Shown: positions 26,255 through 35,751 of the stretch, piece by piece | Numbering within the stretch: the stretch's first letter is position 1 | Layout of the letters: each line of letters opens with the position of its first letter | NCBI RefSeq assembly: GCF_000813145.1 | Contig: NZ_BAZF01000008.1 | Span: 62,001-126,000 of the forward strand | Direction: 5' to 3' | Source of the DNA: Geobacter sp. OR-1 | GTDB taxonomy: Bacteria; Desulfobacterota; Desulfuromonadia; Geobacterales; DSM-12255 | Length of the DNA stretch: 64,000 nt | Position numbers and translations under genes: made by a program | Notes under the pieces: generated by a model | Seen by the model: only the letters and a program-made list of their open reading frames with translations | Databases searched by the model: none | What the model was told of the DNA's origin: nothing

Positions 26255-27415
26255 ATGACCAAACATACTGAAAACGAACTGGAAATGCTCATAAATGAGC
26301 GGATTGCCGCAAAGGGGAGGATTACCTTTGCCGAATACATGGCCGCCTGCCTTTACGAGCCCGGATTGGGGTATTATACCTCGCCGGGACGAAAGGTCGG
26401 CGCCGAAGGCGACTTCTATACCAGCAGCAATGTCCATCAGGCATTCGGCAGGGTTATTGCCGCCGAGATCAGCCAGATGTGGGAATGCCTCGGCAGACCC
26501 GACTCGTTCGACCTGGTCGAGGCCGGCGCAGGCGGGGGCCAGCTGGCGCTCGACATCATGGACACCCTGGCAGAGACAGCCCCGGAGTTTTACCGGGCCG
26601 TAACCTATCGCTTCATCGACAAAGAGCCGTCACTGCAGGGCGCGCAGGCGAAAAAACTGGCCGGCCATGCGGCAAAGCTTGCCTGGAGCGATCCTGACGA
26701 GCTCCTCAGCGGCAGGCTCGTCATAAACGGCTGCCTGTTATCCAATGAGCTGATCGACTCATTTCCGGTGCACCTAGTCGAACAGACCAAAGAAGGGCTC
26801 CGGGAGATTTATGTTGCGGTCAACAGCAATGGCGAACTGAGCGAGCAGGCGGACGAAATCTCAGACCAGGAGATTGCGGCCTACCTGGAGCGGATTGGCG
26901 CCACCCTGGTCACCGGCCAGCGCGCCGAAGTGAACCTCGGCGCCCCGGCCTGGATAACAGCCGTGGCTTCCTGTCTCGGGCACGGTTTCGTGCTCACCAT
27001 CGATTACGGCTTTACCGCCCAGGTCCTGTACCGCCCCGGCCGGATGAACGGGACCCTGCTCTGTTATCATCGGCATACCCTGGAAGAGAACCCATATATC
27101 CGTCCCGGCCTTCAGGATATCACCGCTCATGTGGATTTCACCGCGCTGATGCTGGCCGGTGAGGCTGCAGGGCTTGCGACGGTCTGGTTCGGAGAGCAAT
27201 ACCGTTTTCTCATGGGTGGTGGTATAATTCAGGAACTGATGACACTGGAGGCGCGTGCGTCCAGCGAGGAGGAGAAAATCAGGCACCGGCTCGCCCTGAA
27301 GAAGCTGATGCTTCCCGAAGGGGGGATGGGCGATACGTTTCAGGTCCTGGTGCAGTCAAAAGGGGTGGAGGCTCCGCAACTGCGTTGCATGAGAGATTGG
27401 AGCACCCTGCTGTGA
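26255..27415 (+). CDS. MidA/NDUFAF7-type SAM-dependent methyltransferase
   Basis: A 386-residue class I methyltransferase of the DUF185 family. The N-terminal ITFAEYMAACLYEPGLGYYTSP and GDFYTSSNVHQAFGRVIA are diagnostic; the SAM site is FDLVEAGAGGGQLALDIM, and VSNEL-type sequence (GCLLSNELIDSFPVHLV) follows. The mitochondrial relative dimethylates an arginine of complex I subunit NDUFS2, so the bacterial protein may modify NADH dehydrogenase, but this is only by analogy. The gene is divergent from the small gene at 25905 and is followed 22 bases later by a HAD hydrolase gene. Confidence 0.9.
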   Translation: MTKHTENELEMLINERIAAKGRITFAEYMAACLYEPGLGYYTSPGRKVGAEGDFYTSSNVHQAFGRVIAAEISQMWECLGRPDSFDLVEAGAGGGQLALDIMDTLAETAPEFYRAVTYRFIDKEPSLQGAQAKKLAGHAAKLAWSDPDELLSGRLVINGCLLSNELIDSFPVHLVEQTKEGLREIYVAVNSNGELSEQADEISDQEIAAYLERIGATLVTGQRAEVNLGAPAWITAVASCLGHGFVLTIDYGFTAQVLYRPGRMNGTLLCYHRHTLEENPYIRPGLQDITAHVDFTALMLAGEAAGLATVWFGEQYRFLMGGGIIQELMTLEARASSEEEKIRHRLALKKLMLPEGGMGDTFQVLVQSKGVEAPQLRCMRDWSTLL

Positions 27416-27437
27416 CGGAATATCCTGCAGCTTCGGA

Positions 27438-28094
27438 GTGGTGTGGCAAGTGACGATCAGAGCAGGAATCTTCGACCTGGATGGCACCCTGTATTTCAAC
27501 GACTCCCTGGGACGGGAGATCGGCCGCGTTGCCGCGCAGTATATCGCCATGATCAAGGGGATTGATCAGCAGGCGGCATGGCAACTAATAAAGGAAACGC
27601 GCCGGCGCCTGACCGCAGAGAACGGCAGCGAGGCTTCCCTGAGCCTGGCTTGCGAAACGCTCGGCGGAGACCTGCGCGAGTTGCATCGGTGGTTTTCTGA
27701 AAAGATAACCCCTGAGGCGCATTTACAGAGAGAGGAACAGGTGATTGCCGTGCTGTCCGGCCTGGCGGCTCGGTTCCCGCTCTACATCTATACCAACAAC
27801 AACATCTCGTTGACAGCCCGGATAATGGCTATTCTTGGTGTCAGCGAGTTTTTTACCAGGGTTTTCACCATCGAAGACGACTGGGAGCCTAAACCGAACA
27901 AGGCGACAGTTGAAGCAATAATGGCCGCAATCGGGAGAAGACCTTCGGAGTGCCTTTTTGTCGGGGATCGCTTCGATATCGATCTGCGACTACCCGAAAG
28001 CATGGGGGCAAAGGTCCACCTGGTCACCACCCTGGAAGATTTTCTGGAGCTTGAAAAATTCGATTGCGGGGGAAATAATGAGCGAAACCAATAA
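27438..28094 (+). CDS. HAD-superfamily hydrolase (phosphatase-like)
   Basis: A ~218-residue haloacid dehalogenase-type enzyme. Motif I is FDLDGTLYFN, motif II LYIYTNNN, the Lys is in WEPKPNKAT and motif IV LFVGDRFDID. It should dephosphorylate a small metabolite; the substrate is unknown. Start choice is uncertain: GTG codons at 27438 and 27450 are both possible, neither with an ideal ribosome binding site. The 3' end overlaps the next gene by 17 bases, placing it in an operon with a ferritin-like protein and aspartase. Confidence 0.85.
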   Translation: MVWQVTIRAGIFDLDGTLYFNDSLGREIGRVAAQYIAMIKGIDQQAAWQLIKETRRRLTAENGSEASLSLACETLGGDLRELHRWFSEKITPEAHLQREEQVIAVLSGLAARFPLYIYTNNNISLTARIMAILGVSEFFTRVFTIEDDWEPKPNKATVEAIMAAIGRRPSECLFVGDRFDIDLRLPESMGAKVHLVTTLEDFLELEKFDCGGNNERNQ

Positions 28095-28527
28095 AGAGAT
28101 ACTGGATGCCGTTTTGCGGGCCATGGAAATCGAAAAGGAGACCTTCGACTACTACACCCGGGCCGAACAAAAGACCTTCAACCAGGGGGGGAAGCGGATC
28201 TTTCGCTGGCTCGCCAGCAGCGAAGAGCAGCATTACCTGAAACTGACCGAGCTCTACAACTCCCTCAACAACGGGGAGCGCTGGGTATTTTACGGTGGCA
28301 CCACCATTGAGCTTGAGCCTGACGGTGGGGGCCATATCGGGTTTGACACCAATGACCGGGAGGCCCTGGAGCTGGCAATGGCGATCGAGAAGAAGGGGAT
28401 CGCCTTCTTTGAGGAGTTGCTGCACAAGACCTCTGACCCGGACGGCAGGAGCATGCTGCAGACCTTGTTGAACGAAGAGAAAGAGCATCTGCGCATTATT
28501 GCCGAAAAGCACAAGGCGATAACATGA
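28078..28527 (+). CDS. Ferritin-like (rubrerythrin-type) diiron protein
   Basis: A 149-residue four-helix protein of the rubrerythrin-like ferritin superfamily without a rubredoxin tail. Helix motifs AMEIEKETFDYYTRAE, SSEEQHYLKL, AMAIEKKGIAFFEELL and NEEKEHLRII supply two E...ExxH sets expected to bind two irons. A GGGGGA precedes the ATG. It overlaps the HAD gene upstream and, by four bases (ATGA), the aspartase gene downstream. Likely a peroxide- or oxygen-handling protein. Confidence 0.88.
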   Translation: MSETNKEILDAVLRAMEIEKETFDYYTRAEQKTFNQGGKRIFRWLASSEEQHYLKLTELYNSLNNGERWVFYGGTTIELEPDGGGHIGFDTNDREALELAMAIEKKGIAFFEELLHKTSDPDGRSMLQTLLNEEKEHLRIIAEKHKAIT

Positions 28528-29945
28528 CCTATCGTGTTGAAAGGGACTCGCTCGGAGAGATCAATGTCCCGGAACATGCTTACTATGGGGCGCAGACGGC
28601 CCGGGCAGTGGCAAATTTTCCGATTTCCGGGCTCAAGCCTCACCCGGCCTTGGTATGGGCCACGGTTCTGATCAAAAAGTGCGCGGCCAAGGCAAACATG
28701 GCCACCGGGAGGCTTGATGCCGGGATCGGGGAGGCGATTGTCCGGGCGGCCGACGACCTGCTCAGCGGAGAGCTGCCGGACCAGTTCGTCGTTGACCCTT
28801 TTCAGGCCGGCGCCGGCACCTCGCACAACATGAACGCCAATGAGGTGATCGCCAACCGCGCAGCGGAGCACTTGGGCGGCGCCCGCGGCAGTTACCGCCT
28901 GGTGCACCCGAACGACCATGTCAACATGGCGCAGTCCACCAACGACGTCTTTCCCACGGCCATGAGGCTGGCTTGCCGGAAACAGATCGAGCGGCTCATC
29001 CCCGCCCTGGAAGGGCTTTCCGTTTCTTTGCGGGAAAAAGGCCGGGACTTTGACGGGATTCTCAAATCAGGGCGCACCCACCTGCAGGACGCGGTGCCGA
29101 TACGACTGGGACAGGAATTCAATGCCTGGGCAAAGGCGATCGACGGCAATGTCAGCGGCATAAAGACTGTGATCCCTGACCTGGAGGAGCTCGGGATCGG
29201 GGGTACGGCAGTCGGGACCGGCATGAACGCCGAAGATGCCTACATTGATCATGTCGTCGCCGGATTGGCAGCGGAAACAGGCTATAATCTCGTGCGCGGC
29301 AAAGATCTGGTCGAACGGATGCAGAACATGGACCCGTTTGTCAGCCTCAGCTCATCGCTCAAGGGGTTGTCCGTGAACCTGGTCAGGATTGCCAACGACC
29401 TGCGGCTTCTTGCTTCCGGCCCGCGCACCGGGTTGGCCGAAATAACGCTGCCGCCGGTTCAACCCGGCTCCTCGATCATGCCGGGAAAGATCAACCCGTC
29501 CATGGCTGAGATGACCGATATGGTCGCCTTCCAGGTGATTGGCGCCGATACGACCGTTACCATGGCTGCCCAGGCAGGCCAATTGGAGCTGAATGTGATG
29601 ATGCCGGTTATTGCCTTCAATCTCCTGTTTGCCCTGGAGATTCTCGGTAATGCCGTCCAAAAGCTGACATCCGCCTGCATAGAAGGCATTTCCGCAAATT
29701 CCGGACAATGCCGGCAATACCTGGAGGCATCACTGGGCCTGGCCACTGTCCTTGCCCCCCATATCGGCTACATGGCAGCGGCAGATATTGCCAAAGAGGC
29801 GGTAGCATCCGGACAGAGCATTGCCGAGGTCGCCCTGGCCCGGGGTGTGCTCTCAGAGGCAAGGCTTGCAGAGCTGCTCGATCCGCTGCCCCTTACCAGC
29901 CCGGGAGTTCCAGGGGCTGATAAGGGGCCGAAGAATCAAGGCTAA
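28524..29945 (+). CDS. aspA: Aspartate ammonia-lyase / class II fumarase family protein
   Basis: A 473-residue member of the fumarase/aspartase superfamily. It has [23 protein letters not shown] at the N-terminus, [20 protein letters not shown], the [18 protein letters not shown] active-site region and the signature loop [11 protein letters not shown] with the catalytic serine. The N-terminal wording and the PSMAEM after the signature look closer to aspartase, which makes fumarate and ammonia from aspartate, than to fumarase C, but the two cannot be separated with certainty by eye. The start overlaps the ferritin-like gene. The last ~20 residues are poorly conserved. Confidence 0.85.
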   Translation: MTYRVERDSLGEINVPEHAYYGAQTARAVANFPISGLKPHPALVWATVLIKKCAAKANMATGRLDAGIGEAIVRAADDLLSGELPDQFVVDPFQAGAGTSHNMNANEVIANRAAEHLGGARGSYRLVHPNDHVNMAQSTNDVFPTAMRLACRKQIERLIPALEGLSVSLREKGRDFDGILKSGRTHLQDAVPIRLGQEFNAWAKAIDGNVSGIKTVIPDLEELGIGGTAVGTGMNAEDAYIDHVVAGLAAETGYNLVRGKDLVERMQNMDPFVSLSSSLKGLSVNLVRIANDLRLLASGPRTGLAEITLPPVQPGSSIMPGKINPSMAEMTDMVAFQVIGADTTVTMAAQAGQLELNVMMPVIAFNLLFALEILGNAVQKLTSACIEGISANSGQCRQYLEASLGLATVLAPHIGYMAAADIAKEAVASGQSIAEVALARGVLSEARLAELLDPLPLTSPGVPGADKGPKNQG

Positions 29946-29977
29946 AAATCGCCATCAAAACAAAGGAGACAGTTCAA

Positions 29978-30199
29978 ATGATCGAAGAAGTAAAGAGTGC
30001 GCTAGACCAGATTCGTCCTGCACTTCAGGCCGACGGCGGAGATGTGGAACTGGTGGAAATTACCGAAGACGGCGTTGTCAAGGTCCGATTGAAAGGGGCT
30101 TGCGGCTCCTGTCCCATGTCCACCATGACCCTGAAAATGGGAATCGAGAGAACCCTCAAGGAAAAGATTCCCGGGGTAAAAGAGGTTGTTTCCGTGTAA
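29978..30199 (+). CDS. NifU C-terminal-domain (Nfu-type) Fe-S scaffold
   Basis: A 73-residue protein consisting only of the Nfu domain: [37 protein letters not shown], with the cluster-binding CxxC. Such proteins assemble or carry [4Fe-4S] clusters to target enzymes, which fits the number of Fe-S proteins in this organism. AAAGGAGA precedes the ATG. It is 32 bases after aspA and followed by a terminator. Confidence 0.93.
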   Translation: MIEEVKSALDQIRPALQADGGDVELVEITEDGVVKVRLKGACGSCPMSTMTLKMGIERTLKEKIPGVKEVVSV

Positions 30200-30221
30200 C
30201 CGGAAACAGGTTGCACAAGTC

Positions 30222-30252
30222 AAGGGCGCGGAAGCAATTTCGCGCCCTTTCT
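30222..30252 (+). terminator. Rho-independent terminator after the Nfu gene
   Basis: AAGGGCGCG (30222-30230) and CGCGCCCTT (30241-30249) pair over a 10-base loop and are followed by TCTGT. It closes the HAD-ferritin-aspA-nfu operon before the cardiolipin synthase gene. Confidence 0.75.
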
Positions 30253-30286
30253 GTATGTTGCATAGCTCAACTGAACGGTAATTGAA

Positions 30287-31534
30287 ATGTCCCTTATCCG
30301 GTTGCGAAAGAAACGGAACTCTTCCCGGGCCAGGCGGTTCTTCGGCCGTTTCCGCAGGAGTACGGAAGCAACTGTCACGCATGGCAACCTGGTGAAACTG
30401 CTCCCGAATGGCGGGGAGTTCTTTTCCGCCCTGTTCGCAGCTCTCCGCAGCGCAAGGCAATCCATAAACCTGGAATTCTACATCATCAGGGATGACGCAA
30501 CTGGCAGGGAACTGGCGGCAATCCTTGCCGATGCCGTCCGGCGCGGGGTCAGGGTCTCCATCATCTACGACTACATCGGCTGTTTCGATACGCCCGCCTC
30601 CTACTTCCGCAACCTGGAACAGGCCGGGGTGGCCTGTCTGCCGTTCAACCCGCCCCCGTTCAAGCGGGGTCTTGCCTGGTTTGACAAGCGTGATCACCGG
30701 AAGATCGCAATAATCGACGGGGTCAATGCCTTTGCCGGAGGGCTCAATGTCGGTTCAGAGTATGCCGGTTACGGCGAAGACCGGAAACGGTGGCGCGATG
30801 TGGGGCTTTCGGTCAAAGGCTCCGGGGCGGTCGAACTGCAGCGGCTCTTCTTCGAGACCTGGCAGGCGGAGGCCGGCATTGACCCGGACAGCCTTTACCT
30901 GGATTCAGGCAACGCCTCGGACAGGAAGGGTGATGCAACGATTCATATCGTCAGCGGCGGACCGCACCACAACCGTTCTCACATCCATAACGCCTTCCGG
31001 CTGGCAATCGGCAGGGCCAGAAAGTGCATTACCGTTGCCAACCCCTATTTCATCCCCGGGCCGAGGGTCATCCGGTCACTCATGCGGGCGGCCCGCAGAA
31101 ATGTCAGGGTCAGGCTGATACTGCCGGCGATCAATGACGTGCCTCTGGTGGGACTGGTGAGCCGCAGTTCCTACGCCACGCTGCTGAAAGGGGGGATCGA
31201 GATCTACGAACGGCAGGAAACCGTTCTGCACGCCAAGGTGATGCTCATTGACTCCCGCTGGTCGATCATCGGGTCAGCCAACCTCGATCACAGGAGTTTC
31301 CACCGGAATTACGAAGTGAACCTGATCGTGGACAGCCAGACTTTCGGCGCCCAGGTAGAGGAGATGCTGGCTCGCGACCTGGAGATGTCCAGACGGATAC
31401 TCCTCGACGAGCACGAAAAAACGGGGGTGGCTCGTACGGTTGCTGGAACGTCTTGCCGCGCCGATCAGCTGGTTTCTTTAATCATTACCTTGATTCCGGA
31501 TATCTATTTGATAATATACAGATGGCTATTTTGA
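30287..31534 (+). CDS. Phospholipase D-family cardiolipin synthase (ClsB-like)
   Basis: A 415-residue enzyme with two HKD motifs, HRKIAIID (about residue 142) and HAKVMLID (about residue 318), each followed by the expected GG-x-N / GSANLDHRSF segment. The pair forms one active site that joins two phospholipids to make cardiolipin, or acts in related phosphatidyl exchange. It lacks the two N-terminal membrane helices of ClsA, like ClsB; the start is Arg/Lys-rich. A hydrophobic segment at the very C-terminus (LIITLIPDIYLIIYRWLF) may anchor it to the inner membrane, which is unusual. Confidence 0.88.
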   Translation: MSLIRLRKKRNSSRARRFFGRFRRSTEATVTHGNLVKLLPNGGEFFSALFAALRSARQSINLEFYIIRDDATGRELAAILADAVRRGVRVSIIYDYIGCFDTPASYFRNLEQAGVACLPFNPPPFKRGLAWFDKRDHRKIAIIDGVNAFAGGLNVGSEYAGYGEDRKRWRDVGLSVKGSGAVELQRLFFETWQAEAGIDPDSLYLDSGNASDRKGDATIHIVSGGPHHNRSHIHNAFRLAIGRARKCITVANPYFIPGPRVIRSLMRAARRNVRVRLILPAINDVPLVGLVSRSSYATLLKGGIEIYERQETVLHAKVMLIDSRWSIIGSANLDHRSFHRNYEVNLIVDSQTFGAQVEEMLARDLEMSRRILLDEHEKTGVARTVAGTSCRADQLVSLIITLIPDIYLIIYRWLF

Positions 31535-31590
31535 AATCACAATATTAATTAAGAGCGCTTTGACTGCCGGCTTGATCGCAGGAGGAACCG

Positions 31591-32424
31591 TTGAACAAAC
31601 CGATGGGGGAAATCCTTGTAGAACTGGGCATCATCTCGCCCCTTACGCTGGAACGCGCTCTTGGCCGCCAGAAAGGGAGCGGCAAAAAACTCGGGATGGT
31701 ATTGGAGGAGATGGGGGTTGTGACCGAGGAGGAGGTAGTTGATGTCTTGTCCAGGCAGCTATCCATGCAGACCGTCAAGAAAATTCGAGGGTACCGGTTT
31801 GCTCCGGAACTTTTCGAGATGGTGCCGGCCGAGTATGCCATAGCTAACAGCCTGTTCCCGCTCCGCCTCAAGGATGGAGTGCTGGCAGTGGCAGTCTCAG
31901 ACCCTTATGCGATCGATATAGTCGATAACCTCTCGCGTAAAACCGGTCTCAAGGTCATGACCTTACTGTCTACGGAAAAGGAGATAAAGGGAGCGATTAA
32001 GGAGTATTACCTGACGGGGAACGAAGGATCGACTGCGTCGCTGGTCCGCGTGCTTACAGTGGAGGATTCGCCGGTGGTGGCGAATGTGATCAAGGCAGCG
32101 CTTGAGCGTGAAGGGTTCGAGGTGCTTCAGGCTGCCGACGGACTGGAAGGGCTCAAGATGGCCATGAGTTTCAAGCCTTCGGTTATCCTCTGCGATTCGG
32201 TTATGCCGAAAATGGATGGGTTCGGATTGAAGCGCGCCCTCTCCGCTCAGGCCGAAACAGCGAAAATCCCCGTGATCCTTCTTACTTCAAAGGCTTCGCC
32301 CGAGGAAGAGCAGAAGGCGCTCTCGTCCGGTTTTTTTGATTTCATCGCCAAACCGGTCAATGCCGTCAGAATCGTGTCAAGGGTCAGACGTGCAATCGAA
32401 ATGAGCGCTTCTCCTCCCCGGTAA
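31591..32424 (+). CDS. MshEN-domain (cyclic-di-GMP-binding) receiver protein
   Basis: A 277-residue fusion. Residues about 1-145 form an MshEN domain like the N-terminus of type II/IV secretion ATPases, with two tandem 24-residue copies of the c-di-GMP motif: PMGEILVELGII...ALGRQ and KLGMVLEEMGVV...VLSRQ (the first has PM for the usual RL). Residues about 152-275 are a receiver domain with acidic pocket (VLTVEDSP), phosphoacceptor Asp in VILCDSVMPKMDG and Lys in FIAKPV. There is no ATPase or output domain. It starts at TTG 31591, 4 bases after AGGAGGAA. It could pass a phospho or c-di-GMP signal to a pilus or motility machine. Confidence 0.82.
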   Translation: MNKPMGEILVELGIISPLTLERALGRQKGSGKKLGMVLEEMGVVTEEEVVDVLSRQLSMQTVKKIRGYRFAPELFEMVPAEYAIANSLFPLRLKDGVLAVAVSDPYAIDIVDNLSRKTGLKVMTLLSTEKEIKGAIKEYYLTGNEGSTASLVRVLTVEDSPVVANVIKAALEREGFEVLQAADGLEGLKMAMSFKPSVILCDSVMPKMDGFGLKRALSAQAETAKIPVILLTSKASPEEEQKALSSGFFDFIAKPVNAVRIVSRVRRAIEMSASPPR

Positions 32425-32441
32425 CCCGCTATTCCCCAAAC

Positions 32442-33668
32442 CTACTCGTAACGCAACGCATCGATCGGGTTCAGTCTCGCCGCCTTGCGGGCCGGGTAGA
32501 ACCCGAAGAATATCCCGACTGCAGCCGAGAAAATGAAGGCAACGGTAACCGACTCGACCGAGATCAGGGTCGGCCATTCGAGCATTTTCGATACCACCAG
32601 AGCCCCACCTGCGCCCAGGCAGATGCCGATCACCCCGCCGATCATGGTCAGCAGCACCGCCTCGGTCATGAACTGCATCAGGATATCGTTGCGCCGCGCC
32701 CCGATCGCCATCCTGATCCCGATTTCCCGGGTACGTTCGGTCACCGACACCAGCATGATGTTCATGATCCCGATCCCACCAACTATGAGCGAGATGGAGG
32801 CTACCGCGCCGAGCAGCAGCGACATCGCCTTGGATGACTGTTCCGCCACGGCCAGGATCTCCGACAGGTTCCGGGTGGAGTAGTCGGGCTCCTTGCCGTT
32901 GGTGATCCTGTGGCGCTGGTTGAGCAGCGACTGGATCTCCTGCTCCGCCTTTCCAAGCAGTTCCTCGCTCCTGGCCTTGACCATCAAGGCCCCGACGCTG
33001 TTAAGGGTCTGCGACCTGACCAGGTTACGCTGCGCCGTCCGGAGCGGGACAAAGACCACATCGTCCTGGTCCTGCCCCTGGGGCGACTGCCCCTTATGGT
33101 CAAGAACCCCGATCACGGTAAAAGGCACCTTCTTGATCCTGACGATCTTTCCCACCGGATCGTCCGAGCCGAACAGGTTCTCGGCCACGGTCTCTCCGAG
33201 CAGGCAGACCTTGGCCGCGCCATCGACATCCTGCTGCCCCATCCCCCTGCCGCTGGTCACACCCCATTCGCGGATGTCGAACAGCTCCGGAGTTGTTCCC
33301 ATGAGAATGGTGGACCAGTTCATGTTGCCGTAGACTACCGGGCCTGACGATCGGACCGTGGCAGCGGCAGTCTCGACCGACGGGCATTCGGTGAGAAGTG
33401 CCTTAACGTCGTCGCTGGTCAGGGTCTGCGAGGAACCGAATCCGGCCCGCAAGCCGCCGCTCGTGGTGGATCCGGGGATTACCAGTATGATGTTGGAGCC
33501 GATGCTTGCTATCTGCTGGGCGATCACATGACTGGCGCCGGCTCCCACCGCCATCATCGCGATCACTGCCGCAATTCCGATGATGATCCCGAGCATGGTC
33601 AGGAAAGACCGCATCTTGTTGGTCCGCAGAGCCCGTAACGCAATTTTCAGGGTTTGCAGAAGATCCAT
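32442..33668 (-). CDS. MacB-type ABC transporter permease
   Basis: A 408-residue membrane protein of the MacB/FtsX superfamily: an N-terminal membrane helix (FLTMLGIIIGIAAVIAMMAVG), a periplasmic MacB core domain of about 220 residues, and three C-terminal helices (ISLIVGGIGIMNIMLVS, AVLLTMIGGVIGICLGAGGAL and VTVAFIFSAAVGIFFGFYPA). Such mechanotransmission transporters drive efflux of lipophilic molecules, peptides or antibiotics across the outer membrane with a partner adaptor and TolC. The gene starts 2 bases after the ATPase gene and is last in the operon. No tolC is in the window. Confidence 0.92.
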   Translation of the reverse strand: MDLLQTLKIALRALRTNKMRSFLTMLGIIIGIAAVIAMMAVGAGASHVIAQQIASIGSNIILVIPGSTTSGGLRAGFGSSQTLTSDDVKALLTECPSVETAAATVRSSGPVVYGNMNWSTILMGTTPELFDIREWGVTSGRGMGQQDVDGAAKVCLLGETVAENLFGSDDPVGKIVRIKKVPFTVIGVLDHKGQSPQGQDQDDVVFVPLRTAQRNLVRSQTLNSVGALMVKARSEELLGKAEQEIQSLLNQRHRITNGKEPDYSTRNLSEILAVAEQSSKAMSLLLGAVASISLIVGGIGIMNIMLVSVTERTREIGIRMAIGARRNDILMQFMTEAVLLTMIGGVIGICLGAGGALVVSKMLEWPTLISVESVTVAFIFSAAVGIFFGFYPARKAARLNPIDALRYE

Positions 33669-33670
33669 AT

Positions 33671-34375
33671 TTATCCCCTGGTGTCGCCGATGATACGGCC
33701 GTCGCGGAAGGTTATCCGCCGTCCGGCATACGCTGCCACGTCTGCTTCGTGGGTCACCATGATGATGGTGATCCCCTGGCGATTCAGGTCGGTGAACAGG
33801 GCCATTATCTCTTCGCTGGTGGTACTGTCCAGGTTGCCGGTCGGTTCGTCGGCAAGGATGACCGCCGGCGAGTTCACCAGCGCCCGTGCAATGGCCACCC
33901 GTTGCTGCTGGCCGCCAGACAGCTGGCTCGGGTGGTTCATCTCCTTGCCGCCGAGCCCCACCTGCTCCATTGCCGCCATGGCCTTACGATGCCGTTCCTT
34001 TGCCGAAACCTTGGCATAGACAAGCGGCAGCTCGACATTTTCCACCGCGGGAGTCCGGGCCAGAAGGTTGAACCCCTGGAATACGAACCCCAGCTTCCGG
34101 TTGCGGATATCAGCCAGTTGGTCATGGTTCATGGCCCCGACATCCACCCCGTCAAGCAGGTACTCGCCGGCAGTAGGGCGGTCCAGGCAGCCGAGGATGT
34201 TCATGCAGGTCGATTTGCCGCTGCCTGACGCCCCCATGATCGCAACGAACTCCCCTTCGGCCACGCCGAAGGATACGCCTTTCAACGCTTCGAACTGCTG
34301 GTCTCCCATGACGAATACCCGGCGGATATCTGAGAGTGAGATTACGTTATTCAAGCTGCCGTTCCCTTCAGGCAT
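33671..34375 (-). CDS. MacB/LolD-type ABC transporter ATP-binding protein
   Basis: A 234-residue ATPase with Walker A MGASGSGKST, Q-loop FQGFNLL, signature LSGGQQQRVAIARAL, Walker B VILADEPTGNLD and H-loop VTHE. In E. coli MacB the ATPase and permease are one chain; here they are separate genes, as in many delta-proteobacteria. Its start overlaps the stop of the membrane-fusion gene (TGATG). It powers the permease encoded immediately downstream. Confidence 0.94.
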   Translation of the reverse strand: MPEGNGSLNNVISLSDIRRVFVMGDQQFEALKGVSFGVAEGEFVAIMGASGSGKSTCMNILGCLDRPTAGEYLLDGVDVGAMNHDQLADIRNRKLGFVFQGFNLLARTPAVENVELPLVYAKVSAKERHRKAMAAMEQVGLGGKEMNHPSQLSGGQQQRVAIARALVNSPAVILADEPTGNLDSTTSEEIMALFTDLNRQGITIIMVTHEADVAAYAGRRITFRDGRIIGDTRG

Positions 34376-35598
34376 CAGTGCGGCCTCGGACCCATTGGCG
34401 AGCCGCCCATTGCACTCCCGGCCTTTTTCTTGGTATCGCCGCCCATCTGCTCGACGACCACCTCGTCTCCCTCTTTCAATGCCCCTTCCAGCAGCTCGAT
34501 GCTGCTGTCGTTGCCGATCCCGGTCTTTATCGATACCGGCACCGGATTGTTATCTTTCAGGACATAAACCTGCTGACCTTTATCCTTTTTGCCCGGTTTC
34601 CCCCCCTGCGGAGAACCGTTCCCCTTTTTCGCCCTGGCCTCGTCCGTTTTTGCCTTGGGTTTGAACCGAAGCGCCGCCGGCGGCAGTTTGAGAACATTTT
34701 CCTTTCTGCCGACCTCAATGTTGACATTGGCCGTCATCCCGGGCTTGAGCTTCAACTCCTTGTTGTCCACGTTTACCACCACCACATAGGTAACGACATT
34801 CTGGTTGACCACCGGTGCGCTACGGACCTGAACCACCTTGCCACCGAATGTCAACTCCGGGTAAGCGTCAACCGTGAAGCTGGCCTTCTGCCCCACCGAC
34901 ACCCGACTAATGTCCGCCTCGTCCACGCTGGTCTCAATCTGCATCTTGGTGAGATCCTGGGCAATGGTGAACAGGGTTGGGGTCTGGAACGATGCGGCCA
35001 CGGTCTGACCAACGTCCACCGCCCGGGAAATCACCACCCCGTCGACCGGGGAACGGATGACGGAGTAGCGGAGATTGGTCTTGGCCTGGAGCAGCGCCCC
35101 CTTGGTCTGGGCCACGCTCCCCTCGGCTGCCTTTAACGATGCCCTGGCCGCCTGGCTGGCCGTTTCCGCAACGTCATAGTCACTTTGCGAGACGATGCCG
35201 TCGCTGAGCAGTTTTTTGTACCGGGTGAGAGTGCGCTCCGCATCCGCCAGGGTTACCCTGGCCTTCTGGAGGTTGGCCTCGGCATTCAGCGCGTTGCCGC
35301 GGGCCTGCTCGACAGCGGCATTGAAAAGCGACGGATCGATCTCCGCAATGGTCTGCCCGTTCTTCACCCGGGAGTTGTAATCCACATACAGCTTCTGGAT
35401 GGTTCCGGATACCTGGGTTCCGACCTGAACCGTGGTGACCGCGCTCAGATTGCCGGTGGCGGCAACGGTGGAAAGGATTGTTCCCCTTTCGATCTTTACC
35501 GTCCTGTAAGTTACCGCCGGTTTATTCCCCTTGAGCAGATACCAGGAAATGCCTGCGATTATGGCAATGACCACGGAAATTATCAGGACTTTCTTCAT
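34375..35598 (-). CDS. MacA-type periplasmic membrane-fusion protein
   Basis: A 407-residue adaptor anchored by an N-terminal signal/membrane segment (VLIISVVIAIIAGISWYLL). The lipoyl half-motif (VQVGTQVSGTIQKLYVDYNSRVKNGQTIAEID), a helical hairpin (about residues 95-180, with heptad Ala/Leu), the second lipoyl half (SPVDGVVISRAVDVGQTV) and beta-barrel follow. A Lys/Gly/Pro-rich insertion (around KKGNGSPQGGKPGKKDKG) and a Gly/Met-rich tail are unusual. ATG 35598 follows AGAGG. It is first in the three-gene efflux operon and divergent from the AsmA-like gene. Confidence 0.92.
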   Translation of the reverse strand: MKKVLIISVVIAIIAGISWYLLKGNKPAVTYRTVKIERGTILSTVAATGNLSAVTTVQVGTQVSGTIQKLYVDYNSRVKNGQTIAEIDPSLFNAAVEQARGNALNAEANLQKARVTLADAERTLTRYKKLLSDGIVSQSDYDVAETASQAARASLKAAEGSVAQTKGALLQAKTNLRYSVIRSPVDGVVISRAVDVGQTVAASFQTPTLFTIAQDLTKMQIETSVDEADISRVSVGQKASFTVDAYPELTFGGKVVQVRSAPVVNQNVVTYVVVVNVDNKELKLKPGMTANVNIEVGRKENVLKLPPAALRFKPKAKTDEARAKKGNGSPQGGKPGKKDKGQQVYVLKDNNPVPVSIKTGIGNDSSIELLEGALKEGDEVVVEQMGGDTKKKAGSAMGGSPMGPRPH

Positions 35599-35751
35599 TA
35601 GGGCCTCTGGGGTGTAAATTGAAAATTCAACATTCGATATTAATACATCCTGGTTCCGCTGACGAGAAAAATATGATCTGCTATTATATCCTGCCGATTC
35701 TGGCATTGGCCGGTCATTCGGGTACAATTTATACAAACCTATTCCGGAATT

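Noticed and set aside
32442-35598. The MacAB-like operon as a LolCDE lipoprotein exporter
   Set aside because: The adaptor has lipoyl and hairpin domains typical of MacA-type fusion proteins, which Lol systems lack.
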